From NCBI RefSeq assembly GCF_003751445.1, contig NZ_RJUU01000001.1, positions 1,927,001 to 1,991,000 on the forward strand: a stretch of DNA of 64,000 nt. Direction: 5' to 3'. A program made the translations under genes and the position numbers. Below, piece by piece: positions 1 to 8,155 of the stretch. Each line of letters starts with the position of its first letter. The first letter of the stretch is position 1. The notes beneath the pieces were generated by a model that worked only from the letters and a program-made list of their open reading frames with translations, ran no database searches and had not been told where the DNA came from. Source of the stretch: Streptomyces sp. 840.1. GTDB taxonomy: Bacteria > Actinomycetota > Actinomycetes > Streptomycetales > Streptomycetaceae.

Positions 1-953
1 CCGGCCCCTTCGACGGTGAGCTTCGCCGTGCAGATGAGCCTGCCGCGTTCGTTGAGCGGGAGGCCGGTGGCGGCGAGCAGCGGCGCGGGTTTCACGCCGG
101 CCGTCCACACGAGTGTGCGGGTCGGGAAGCGGGAGCCGTCGCTGAGCACGGCCACCCGGTCCTCGCAGGAGTCCAGCCGGGTCTCGAGGCGTACGTCGAT
201 GTTGCGGCCGCGCAGCTCCCGTACGGCGTACTTGCCCATCGCTTCACCGACCTCGGGCAGGATGCGGCCGGTGGCCTCGACGAGGATCCATTTCAGGTCC
301 TCGGCCTTGATGTTGTGGTAGTACCGCGCGGTGTAGCGGGCCATGTCCTCCAGCTCGGCCAGCGCCTCCACACCCGCGTAGCCGCCACCGACGAAGACGA
401 AGGTCAGGGCGGCGTCGCGGATGGCGGGGTCGCGGGTGGCGGAGGCGATGTCCATCTGCTCGATCACGTGGTTGCGCAGCCCGATGGCCTCCTCGATGGT
501 CTTGAAGCCGAAGCCGTGGTCGGCGAGGCCGGGGACCGGGAGGGTGCGCGAGACGGAGCCGGGCGCGATGACGATCTCGTCGTACGGGATCTCGACGGCT
601 CCGGTGCCGTCCTCGCCCGTGGCGAGCGTGGTGACGGTCGCGATGCGCTTGACCGGATCGACACGTTGCGCCTCACCGATCACGATCGTGCAGTGCGGCA
701 GGACCCTGCGCAGCGGGACGACGACATGGCGCGGTGAGATCGAGCCGGCGGCGGCTTCGGGAAGGAACGGCTGATACGTCATATAAGGATCAGGGGTGAC
801 GACGACAATCTCGGCCTCGCCGCTTCTCAGCCGCTGCTTGAGCTTCCGCTGGAGACGCAGCGCGGTGTACATCCCGACGTAGCCGCCACCGATGACGAGA
901 ATGCGCACGCCCGGCGGGGGGCCGGGGGGTGTTCCCCCGGAATCTGAAGCCAT
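1..953 (-). CDS. ndh: Type II NADH dehydrogenase (NDH-2), C-terminus cut by window edge
   Basis: This is a single-subunit, non-proton-pumping NADH:quinone oxidoreductase on the inner face of the membrane, feeding electrons from NADH through FAD to menaquinone. The visible ~317 residues start with a proline/glycine-rich tail and then the FAD Rossmann motif (RILVIGGGYVGMYTALRLQ). The NADH-binding motif (TFVFVGGGYAGVEALAEL) lies near residue 190, followed by a typical TLVWTAGVKP segment. The family is usually ~400-460 residues, so about a quarter is missing at the left edge, including the C-terminal membrane-anchoring part. It is transcribed away from the TetR gene at 1290. The ATG at 953 is the natural start for the pre-Rossmann tail. 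Confidence 0.93.
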   Translation of the reverse strand, partial: MASDSGGTPPGPPPGVRILVIGGGYVGMYTALRLQRKLKQRLRSGEAEIVVVTPDPYMTYQPFLPEAAAGSISPRHVVVPLRRVLPHCTIVIGEAQRVDPVKRIATVTTLATGEDGTGAVEIPYDEIVIAPGSVSRTLPVPGLADHGFGFKTIEEAIGLRNHVIEQMDIASATRDPAIRDAALTFVFVGGGYAGVEALAELEDMARYTARYYHNIKAEDLKWILVEATGRILPEVGEAMGKYAVRELRGRNIDVRLETRLDSCEDRVAVLSDGSRFPTRTLVWTAGVKPAPLLAATGLPLNERGRLICTAKLTVEGA

Positions 954-1289
954 CACCACCCCATGACGCAACGCGCTCCGGAGTTTGTCCACAGCCCCGG
1001 CAAATTGTGTGACCGGAGCTTCCGAACGGGCCGCTCCGGTTGATCGCCGGCGCAATACGGAAGCCCCGCAGGTCAGGGGTTGCGGTGAGGGGTACGGACG
1101 TAGGACGAATCGGTGATCAACCGGTCCTTGTTCCGATCGGGGGGCGCTCCGGGCGGAACTGCCCCCTTCTGAATTGACCCCGGCTCAACTATGTTCGTGT
1201 GTCGTCGGGGTGACGGATGGGACCATCGCTCAACCCGGCAGACACGGCGGGAGTCTCCGGGGGGAGACGTCATAACCGGGGGAAAAGTT
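954..1289. other. Divergent intergenic region between NDH-2 and TetR
   Basis: There is no credible gene in these 336 bases. They must hold the promoters for both NDH-2 (leftward) and the TetR gene (rightward), whose likely Shine-Dalgarno GGGGGA lies at about 1278-1283. I looked for a Rex operator, the usual redox control of NDH-2 in streptomycetes, and found no convincing match. A TTGACC hexamer is present near 1174, but no matching -10 element sits at normal spacing. Confidence 0.5.
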
Positions 1290-2195
1290 ATGCATATTCA
1301 GGAATCGCATTGGCCAACTGCTGCTGTCACGCCCGAAGGAAACGGGCGAATCGGCGCAGTCGGTACAGTCAGCGCGGTCGGAACGGTCGGAACGGTGAGC
1401 GGAATCGGGTCGTCAGGGACCTCCGCGGCACCGGGAGCGGTGAGCACGCTGAGTGCCGCACTCGGCTCGGGCGCGGTCAACGCCGGAGCGCGGGGCCGCT
1501 CGGCCCCGCTGCGGGTCGACGCGCAGCGCAATCTGGAACACGTGCTGCGCGCGGCACGCGAGGTGTTCGGTGAGCTCGGCTACGGCGCTCCGATGGAGGA
1601 CGTGGCACGTCGTGCCCGGGTCGGTGTCGGCACGGTGTACCGGCGCTTCCCCAGCAAGGACGTGCTGGTGCGGCGGATAGCCGAGGAGGAGACCTCCCGG
1701 CTGACCGACCAGGCCAGGTCCGCGCTGGGGCAGGAGGAGGAGCCGTGGTCGGCGCTGTCGCGCTTCCTGCGGACCTCGGTCGCCTCGGGCGCCGGGCGGC
1801 TGCTGCCTCCGCAGATACTGCGGGTCGGCGTGGACAGCGACGACTCGACGGTGGCCGGCGATCCGGGCGCCGCCCGGGACGAGGCGCGGGTGCCGCAGCA
1901 GCGGCAGGAGACGGGCCAGGGCGGGCTGCGGGTCGTGGAGCCCCGGCAGGAGCCGGAGACGGCCGAGTCGGAGTTCGAAGCGGGCAGTGGAGCGGCCGAG
2001 CTGCTGGAGGTCGTGGGTCGTCTGGTCGACCGGGCGCGGACGTCGGGTGAGCTGCGCCGCGATGTGACGGTGGCCGATGTGCTGCTGGTCATCGCGACGG
2101 CGGCGCCCTCGCTCCCCGACGCGGCTCAGCAGGCGGCGGCTTCGGCCCGGCTGCTGGACATCCTGCTGGAGGGGCTGCGCTCACGGCCTGCGTGA
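1290..2195 (+). CDS. TetR-family transcriptional regulator with long low-complexity N-terminus
   Basis: The protein has 301 residues. The TetR DNA-binding domain occupies roughly residues 75-135 (LEHVLRAAREVFGELGYG, then the recognition helix VGVGTVYRRFPSKDVL). The C-terminal ligand-binding half is poorly conserved and interrupted by an acidic, Q/E-rich linker around residues 190-230. I chose ATG 1290 because a GGGGGA Shine-Dalgarno precedes it; an in-frame extension to 1191 has no such support. Before the HTH are ~70 residues of Gly/Ala/Val/Ser/Thr repeats (VGTV, SAVG), encoded by short near-tandem repeats of GGAACGGTC type. It sits between NDH-2 and the sigma fusion; its target and ligand are unknown. 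Confidence 0.85.
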   Translation: MHIQESHWPTAAVTPEGNGRIGAVGTVSAVGTVGTVSGIGSSGTSAAPGAVSTLSAALGSGAVNAGARGRSAPLRVDAQRNLEHVLRAAREVFGELGYGAPMEDVARRARVGVGTVYRRFPSKDVLVRRIAEEETSRLTDQARSALGQEEEPWSALSRFLRTSVASGAGRLLPPQILRVGVDSDDSTVAGDPGAARDEARVPQQRQETGQGGLRVVEPRQEPETAESEFEAGSGAAELLEVVGRLVDRARTSGELRRDVTVADVLLVIATAAPSLPDAAQQAAASARLLDILLEGLRSRPA

Positions 2196-2247
2196 GCGCG
2201 GCGCCCGCGGCCTGGGTGAGTGGCGGGGCGGGTGCGGCCTGCGTGAG
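2184..2247 (+). repeat. Imperfect tandem repeat spanning the TetR stop codon
   Basis: The 13-base block CGGCCTGCGTGAG occurs at 2184-2196, with one change at 2208-2220, and again at 2235-2247, at spacings of 24 and 27 bases. The first copy encodes the last residues (Arg-Pro-Ala) and the TGA stop of the TetR protein. The gene's 3' end therefore appears to have been tandemly copied into the downstream spacer. Confidence 0.6.
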
Positions 2248-2549
2248 TGTCGCGGCGGGGCGGGCATGATCCGGCCCCGCTGCTGCGGCCTCGTTGCCGC
2301 GAGGGCGGGCCGGCCGGGCGGCCGTGGCCGCCCTCCGCCGTCGCTTTCGGCATGACCGGATTCAATGACGCCCGACTGCCGCGTCCGCCCAACTCGCTAC
2401 CCCTTCCCCGAACTGGTGTCCGCTAGTGCTGATATTCGGGAGAACGCCCCGGATGAGTGGTTGCCAGGGCTGAGGGGTGGCCGCTCCTGCCCTCTGTGGC
2501 ACGCTTGCCCGGTATTCGGGGTCCGAAAGCGCATACGGGGGCGTCCGCG
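2248..2549 (+). other. Intergenic region upstream of the sigma-NPCBM gene
   Basis: No gene is supported in these ~300 bases. They hold the leader and presumably the promoter of the sigma-NPCBM gene, whose GGGGG Shine-Dalgarno lies about 9 bases before ATG 2550. I see no confident -35/-10 pair and no strong terminator hairpin for the upstream TetR gene. Confidence 0.4.
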
Positions 2550-4586
2550 ATGAGCGGTGACGGGCAGCAGGAAGAGTCGTTCGACGGTGTCTCCACCACG
2601 GGCGGCGGGGCCGGCACGGGCGGCCGGCCGGCCGAGCAGGTGCCGAGCCAGGCGGGGCCCGGACGCCAGGGCGCCGACGAAGAGGGCGGCGGCACGGTTC
2701 TGCCCGGACCCTGGCCACCCGCACCGGTCGAGAACCCGGCGCCGTCGGACTCGGACACGGACCTGGGCTCGGACGCCGACACCCCCGCCGATGCCATCGA
2801 TGGCGCGGCAGCGGCGGCCGCGGTCCCCATGCAGCGGGTGGGCGGCGGCACGAACGCCGCCGGGCCCGCCGGACCCGCCCTCTCCGACGCCCAGTTGATC
2901 CAGCAGATGCGGGACGGGGACGACCTCGCGTACGACGAGTTGTTCCGCCGGCACTCGGACGCGGTGCGCAGGTACGCGCGCACCTGCTGCCGGGACGCGC
3001 ACACCGCCGACGACCTGACGGCCGAGGTCTTCGCCCGGACACTGCAGGCGGTACGGGGCGGCAAGGGGCCCGAGGAGGCGGTGCGCGCCTACCTGATGAC
3101 AGCGGTCCGGCACGTCGGCGCCGCCTGGACGAGGACCGCCAAGCGGGAGCAGCTGGTCGACGACTTCGCCGCGTTCGCCGCACAGGCGTCACGCTCGTCG
3201 GAGGTGTCGGACGCGGACACCCTCGATCTCGGCGCCGATGTGATGGCGATGCACGAGGCCGAGCAGTCGATGGCCATGCAGGCCTTCCGCAGCCTCCCGG
3301 AGCGCTGGCAGGCGGTCCTGTGGCACACCACCGTCGAGGAGGAGTCGCCCAGCGACATCGCCCCGCTGTTCGGGCTGACCGCCAACGCCACCTCGGTGCT
3401 GGCCAGCCGGGCCCGCGAGGGGCTCAAGCAGGCCTACCTCCAGGCCCATGTGAGCCAGGCGCTCACCTCCGGCGGCGACTGCGCGCGCTACGCCGACCGG
3501 CTCGGCGCCTATGCCCGTGGCGGGCTGCGGATGCGGGCCGAGCGCGGCCTGCGCGGACACCTGGACGAGTGCGCTCAATGCCGCCTGGCCGCCGGTGAAC
3601 TGGCTCATGTGAACGCCGGGATTCCCGCGCTGCTCCCGGTCGCCGTCATCGGCTGGTTCGCCGCCGGATACGCGGTCAAGGCCGCCGGGATCGTCGCGGG
3701 CGGCGCAGCGGGTGCGGCGGGCGCGGGGGCCGCGGCCGCCGCGACCGGCGGAGGTTCGTCCGCGTCGTCGGCCGGTGGGGCCGCCGCCTCCGAGGGGCTC
3801 GGCGCTCCGGCGAAGGCCGGCATCGCGGCGGCGGTCGCCGTCGCGGCCGCGGCCGGACTGGTGTGGGCACTGGTCGGCGACGACCAGCCCCGGCCCGAGG
3901 CGAAGCCGGTGGCCAGGCCGCCGGCCGTGGCGCCCGCGGTGCCGTCGCCCGCACCCCCGAAGCCGAAGCCGGCGCCGCCCGTTCCCGTACCGCCGAAGCC
4001 GGCGCCCACCCCTACGCCCACGCCCACGCCGCCCGCGAAGCCCACCCCGCCGGCTCCCGCGCCCCCGCCGCCCGCCCCGAAGCCGACTCCTACGCCCACC
4101 CCGACTCCGACCCCGACGCCCCCTCCGCCGCCCGCCCCCGCACCGGCGCCGGAGGTCTACCAGGTCAACGAGTTGAGCTACAGCCTCCTCGGCGACCACA
4201 CCGGCCCGGAGGTGGTGCTCGGGGAGAGCAGCTGGGTCTGGCAGCGTTCCGGGATGTCGATCGGCGACACGCGGTACGACCACGGGGTGACGGTCCACAG
4301 CCGCTCGTCGGTCGTCATCGAGCTGAACCGCCGGTGCACCCGTTACGAGGCGATGGTCGGCGTCGACGACCTGACCATGGGCCTCGGGTCCGTGCGCTTC
4401 TCCGTGTTCAACGGTGACGGGGCGCGGCTGTGGCAGTCGCCGGTGATGAACGGCGACGATCCGGCCGTGCCGGTCGGCGTCGGCATCGAGGGCCAGGACC
4501 GCATCCGGCTCGTCGTGGAGCCGACCACCCCCTTCGGCGGGGTGGCCCTCGCGAACTGGGCGGAATCCCGGATCAGCTGCCGCTGA
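2550..4586 (+). CDS. Sigma-70-family factor fused to zinc-finger anti-sigma segment, membrane helices and NPCBM domain
   Basis: The product has 678 residues in a striking order. Residues ~1-110 are acidic and disordered. Residues ~115-200 match sigma region 2 (DDLAYDELFRRHSDAVRRYA, then TADDLTAEVFARTLQAV). Residues ~240-300 match region 4 (LPERWQAVLWHTTVEEESPS). Residues ~310-345 resemble a zf-HC2/ZAS anti-sigma finger with HLDECAQC, i.e. HX3CX2C. Hydrophobic stretches follow at ~360-395 (Ala/Gly rich) and ~423-443, then ~85 residues of Pro/Lys/Thr repeats, and a C-terminal NPCBM-type carbohydrate-binding module from ~535 (WVWQRSGMSIGDTRYDHGV). Some ECF groups have C-terminal zinc-finger extensions; I infer a membrane-tethered, self-inhibited sigma factor that senses glycans. 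ATG 2550 was chosen for its Shine-Dalgarno. Confidence 0.88.
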   Translation: MSGDGQQEESFDGVSTTGGGAGTGGRPAEQVPSQAGPGRQGADEEGGGTVLPGPWPPAPVENPAPSDSDTDLGSDADTPADAIDGAAAAAAVPMQRVGGGTNAAGPAGPALSDAQLIQQMRDGDDLAYDELFRRHSDAVRRYARTCCRDAHTADDLTAEVFARTLQAVRGGKGPEEAVRAYLMTAVRHVGAAWTRTAKREQLVDDFAAFAAQASRSSEVSDADTLDLGADVMAMHEAEQSMAMQAFRSLPERWQAVLWHTTVEEESPSDIAPLFGLTANATSVLASRAREGLKQAYLQAHVSQALTSGGDCARYADRLGAYARGGLRMRAERGLRGHLDECAQCRLAAGELAHVNAGIPALLPVAVIGWFAAGYAVKAAGIVAGGAAGAAGAGAAAAATGGGSSASSAGGAAASEGLGAPAKAGIAAAVAVAAAAGLVWALVGDDQPRPEAKPVARPPAVAPAVPSPAPPKPKPAPPVPVPPKPAPTPTPTPTPPAKPTPPAPAPPPPAPKPTPTPTPTPTPTPPPPPAPAPAPEVYQVNELSYSLLGDHTGPEVVLGESSWVWQRSGMSIGDTRYDHGVTVHSRSSVVIELNRRCTRYEAMVGVDDLTMGLGSVRFSVFNGDGARLWQSPVMNGDDPAVPVGVGIEGQDRIRLVVEPTTPFGGVALANWAESRISCR

Positions 4587-4610
4587 CCTCCGGCCCCTTG
4601 ATCACCGGGC

Positions 4611-4730
4611 CGCTCGCCTCCGAACCGGTGACGTACGACCCGCTCGCCTCCGAACCAGCGAGCTACGACCCGCTCGCCTCCGAACCAGCGAGCTACGACC
4701 CGCTCGCCTCCGTACCAGCGAGCTCCGCGA
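4611..4730 (-). repeat. 30-bp tandem repeat (about four copies) across the BTAD gene stop codon
   Basis: Units run 4611-4640, 4641-4670, 4671-4700 and 4701-4730. Units 2 and 3 are identical; units 1 and 4 diverge by a few bases. Each begins with CGCTCGCCTCCG on the + strand. On the minus strand a unit encodes LAG(S/T)EASGS followed by TAG, and the TAG in the third unit (4693-4695) is the stop codon of the BTAD regulator. In the leftmost unit the stop is changed to TAC. Unit length is a multiple of three, so loss of one stop would extend the tail in frame. Confidence 0.85.
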
Positions 4731-7700
4731 GCAGTTCGACGACGTCGTCGAGGGTCAGTGCGCGGCCCGCCGCGCGCTCCTTCTCGTAACTCCGCTCCCC
4801 CAGCGCCTCGCGGGCCAGCTGCCCGGCCTCGTCGACCGCCGCCTGCTCCACCGCGGTCCTGGGGCCGGAGAGCCGCCAGCTGTCGGCGGCGGCCAGGACG
4901 CGCACGGAGGCCGCGTGGTGGCCCAGCTTCGGCAGCACGGTCCCGAGGCCGTCCGCCAGCTGTCCGGTGATGACCTCGGCGTACTGCGCGTCCCTCGCCG
5001 CTGCCAGGGCCGAGGCCAGGCCGCGCAGGGCTACGGCCGGGCCGCCGCGGGGCTCCGGCTCGTACGCGGCGATGCGGGCCGACAGCCCGTCCAGAAGTGC
5101 GGGCATCTGCGTGGGCGGGTTGCTCTCGTCGTTCCTCCCCTGCGCCGCGGTGAGGCTCTCTCTGGCGGCCGCGATGTCGCCCCGGTCCAGAGCGATGACG
5201 GCACGGAGGTAGTGGACGTACGCGGTCGCTTCGTGCGTCTGGTAGCGGTCGGCCTCGGACTCCGACCGGTCCAGGCCCCGTTCGGCGGCGGCCACGTCGC
5301 CGGTGCGGTAGGAGAGTTCGGCCAGCCGGGCCAGGAGGAACGGGGCCTCGGCGTGGGCCCCGACCTCGCGGGCGAGCAGCAGCGCCTCCTCGTAGGCCGG
5401 ACGCGCCTCCTCGTACCGCCCGCGCATCATGCCCGCCTCGGCCGCGGCGCTCTCGACCTGTGCGCGCATCCAGCGGTCCCCGACGCGGCGGCTCAGCACC
5501 CGCAGTTCCGCGAGGTCGTCGTCGACTCCCGGCATGCCGCCCGGCATGTCGACGACCATGTGCGTGCGGAACATCAGCGAGACGCCGTACTCCCAGGCGT
5601 CGCCGTGGATGCGGGCGTTGTCGACGACCGCGTCGATCTTCTCGCGTACGTCCCGCATGTCCGACGTGCCCAGCGTGATGAACGAGGTCATCGGCCAGAG
5701 CAGCCCGGGGAAGCGTGCGGCGTGGGGTCCGGACGAGACGAAGGCGTCGGCCATCCGTCGCACCAGCCCCTCGTCCGGCCGCCCTTCGTGGTCCGCGTCG
5801 GGCGCACGGCTCTCCGCCGCCAGGAAGAACCGCAGCATGTGCAGATTCATCCAGGGCCAGTAGCGCGGGTCGGTGGCGTCGGCGGGCTCCGGGCCGAACG
5901 TCAGCGCCCGCGCGGTCCAGCCGAGACCCTCGACGCGGTAGTTGCGCAGCCACCAGAACCAGCCCATGCCCAGCACCAGACGCGCCGCGTCCGACTCGGA
6001 GGAACCCGACGACGGACCGACCCGGCCCGCGGAGGCGGTGGTGCGGTGCAGCGCGGCCCTGATGTTGTCGAGATCCGTCTCCAGGCGCTGGATCCAGGAG
6101 AGCTGTTCGGCGGAGCGCAGCTTCGGCTCCGCCTCCTCGACGAAGGCCAGGAAGTACGCGGTGTGCGCCCGCCCGGCCTCGGCCCGTACCTCCGGGGTCT
6201 CGGCGCAGCGCTCGATGGCGTACTCGTGGATGGTCTCCAGGAGGCGGTAGCGCATGCCGCCGTCGGCGGCCGGGGTGGCGACGACGAGGGACTTGTCGAT
6301 GAGCGCCCCGACGAGGTCCGCAGTGTCGGCGGCGGTGTGCCGGGCGGGGCCGGACGCCGTGGTGAGGACCGCCTCGGCGGCGGACAGGTCCCAGCCGCCC
6401 GCGAAGTCCGAGACCTGGCGCAGGGCAGTGCGCTCGTCCTCGTCCAGGAGGTCCCAGGACCAGTCGACGACGGCGCGCAGGGTCTGCTGGCGCGGCAGTA
6501 CGGTCCGGCTGCCGCCGGTCAGCAGGCGGAATCGGTCGTCCAGCCGGTCGGCGATCTGGCGCGGGGTGAGCATCCGGAGCCGGGCGGCGGCCAGCTCGAT
6601 GGCGAGCGGCAGCCCGTCGAGGCGGCGACAGATCTCGGCGACGGCGTCCGCGTCGTGCGCCGCTTCCCGCTCGGGGTCGAACCCGGGCCGCACGGCGCGG
6701 GCCCGCTCGGTGAAGAGCCGGTGGGCGAGACCGGCCGGGAGCGGGTCCACCGGCCGGACGGATTCGCCGGGCACGCCGAGCGGTTCGCGGCTGGTGGCGA
6801 GGATGCGCAGCCGGGGACAGCGGGTCAGCAGGGTCTCGGCCAGCGCGGCCGCCGCGCCGATGACGTGCTCGCAGTTGTCGAGGATGAGGAGGAAGGGGCG
6901 GGATCGGGAGGAGTGCGCGAGGTGGTCGGTCAGCAGGTCGACCGGCTCGGTGCGCGGATACGTTCCTTCGTGACCGCTGTCCCGCAGCAGGGCTGTCTCG
7001 CGGAGCCCGAGCGCGGAGAGCACGGCTCCCGGGACGGCTTCGGGATCCTCCACCGGGGCGAGTTCCGCGAGCCAGACCTCACCGGCTGCGGCAGGGCCCC
7101 CGTGCGCTGCGGACTCCTCGGCCAGCCGGGTCTTCCCCGAGCCTCCCGGACCGGTGAGGGTGACCAGCCGGGAGCGGGTCAGGTCGTCCCGGATGGCGCG
7201 GAGTTCGGGCTCGCGCCCGACGAAGGAGGTGAGCCGGGGGCGGAGGTTGCCCCGGTGTTCCGGCCCCTCGGCGCCGGGCGCGGACGGTGCGGGGCTGAGC
7301 AGTGCGCGGTGGAGGGCGGTCAGCTCCGGCCCGGGGTCGGTGCCGAGCCCCTCGGCGAGGCCGCGGCGCGCGTCCTCGTACGCGGCGAGCGCGTCGGCCT
7401 GCCGGCCCGCCGCGCGCAGGGCGCGGATGAGCTGGGCCCGGAAGCGTTCGTCGTACGGGTGCGCCGCTGTCAGCTCCACCAGTTCGGGGACGAGAGCGGC
7501 GGGCGGGAGCGTGGCCTCGGAGGGAGGAGGTGTGGTGGCCGCCGGTCCGGCGGGCACCGCGCAGCGCAGGTCGGCCTCGATGCGGTGCTCCAGTGCGGCC
7601 AGCCGGTGGGCCTCCGGGCGCAGTGCGTGGCCGTGGTCGCGGTCGGGCAGGTCCGCCAGGGCCGGTCCACGCCACAGGGCGAGTGCCGTACGGAGCGTGC

Positions 7701-8061
7701 GGGCGGCCTCCTGTGGCGCGTCCGCCTCCAGCTCGGCCGCGCCCTGCCGGGCGAGCCGCTCGAACACGTGCAGGTCGACGTCCTCCGGGCCGGCCACCAG
7801 GCGGTAGCCGCCCGGGGTGCTGGCGAGCGCGTCCCTGCCCAGCGCCCGGCGCAGCCGGCCCACCAGGGCCTGGAGCGCGGCGGGGGCGTCCGCCGGAGGG
7901 TCGTCCGCCCACACGTCGTCGACGAGCTCGGCGATCGGCACGGACCGGCCGGGCCGCAGCGCCAGGGCCGCGAGGAGGGACCGCAGCCGCGTCCCTCCGA
8001 GGGGCAGCACCCCGCCCCGCCCGTCTCGCGCCTCCGTGACGCCCAGGATCAGATACCGCAC
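4693..8061 (-). CDS. BTAD/NB-ARC/TPR transcriptional regulator (AfsR/SARP-like)
   Basis: This 1122-residue regulator starts with a winged-helix DNA-binding domain (residues ~1-90, RYLILGVTEA and LRSLLAALALRPGRSVPIAE) and a BTAD helical domain (~95-260). A P-loop NTPase module follows: Walker A GPGGSGKT near residue 305 and Walker B LLILDNCEH near 393. The C-terminal ~450 residues are TPR-like helices. The large SARP architecture is typical of Streptomyces activators coupling nucleotide state to transcription. Start is GTG 8061 with only a weak Shine-Dalgarno. It converges on the sigma-NPCBM gene, and its stop lies inside the 30-bp tandem repeat. The target is unknown; no biosynthetic cluster is visible nearby. 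Confidence 0.92.
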   Translation of the reverse strand: MRYLILGVTEARDGRGGVLPLGGTRLRSLLAALALRPGRSVPIAELVDDVWADDPPADAPAALQALVGRLRRALGRDALASTPGGYRLVAGPEDVDLHVFERLARQGAAELEADAPQEAARTLRTALALWRGPALADLPDRDHGHALRPEAHRLAALEHRIEADLRCAVPAGPAATTPPPSEATLPPAALVPELVELTAAHPYDERFRAQLIRALRAAGRQADALAAYEDARRGLAEGLGTDPGPELTALHRALLSPAPSAPGAEGPEHRGNLRPRLTSFVGREPELRAIRDDLTRSRLVTLTGPGGSGKTRLAEESAAHGGPAAAGEVWLAELAPVEDPEAVPGAVLSALGLRETALLRDSGHEGTYPRTEPVDLLTDHLAHSSRSRPFLLILDNCEHVIGAAAALAETLLTRCPRLRILATSREPLGVPGESVRPVDPLPAGLAHRLFTERARAVRPGFDPEREAAHDADAVAEICRRLDGLPLAIELAAARLRMLTPRQIADRLDDRFRLLTGGSRTVLPRQQTLRAVVDWSWDLLDEDERTALRQVSDFAGGWDLSAAEAVLTTASGPARHTAADTADLVGALIDKSLVVATPAADGGMRYRLLETIHEYAIERCAETPEVRAEAGRAHTAYFLAFVEEAEPKLRSAEQLSWIQRLETDLDNIRAALHRTTASAGRVGPSSGSSESDAARLVLGMGWFWWLRNYRVEGLGWTARALTFGPEPADATDPRYWPWMNLHMLRFFLAAESRAPDADHEGRPDEGLVRRMADAFVSSGPHAARFPGLLWPMTSFITLGTSDMRDVREKIDAVVDNARIHGDAWEYGVSLMFRTHMVVDMPGGMPGVDDDLAELRVLSRRVGDRWMRAQVESAAAEAGMMRGRYEEARPAYEEALLLAREVGAHAEAPFLLARLAELSYRTGDVAAAERGLDRSESEADRYQTHEATAYVHYLRAVIALDRGDIAAARESLTAAQGRNDESNPPTQMPALLDGLSARIAAYEPEPRGGPAVALRGLASALAAARDAQYAEVITGQLADGLGTVLPKLGHHAASVRVLAAADSWRLSGPRTAVEQAAVDEAGQLAREALGERSYEKERAAGRALTLDDVVELLAELAGTEASGS

Positions 8062-8155
8062 ACCGCCATTGTGTCCCGCCGGTCCGACAACGGAAGGCGG
8101 ACCGCGGCGGACCGGCGCCGGAGTACGGCCCTCGGGTACGGCTGCGGAGTACGGC

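Noticed and set aside
954..1289. Rex operator upstream of NDH-2
   Set aside because: I searched for a TGTGAACGCGTTCACA-like palindrome and found only a partial TTGTGTGACC match.
4611..4730. Possible CRISPR array
   Set aside because: Repeat units abut directly with no unique spacers, and there are no cas genes. The same applies to the arrays at 22002, 52204 and 55061.
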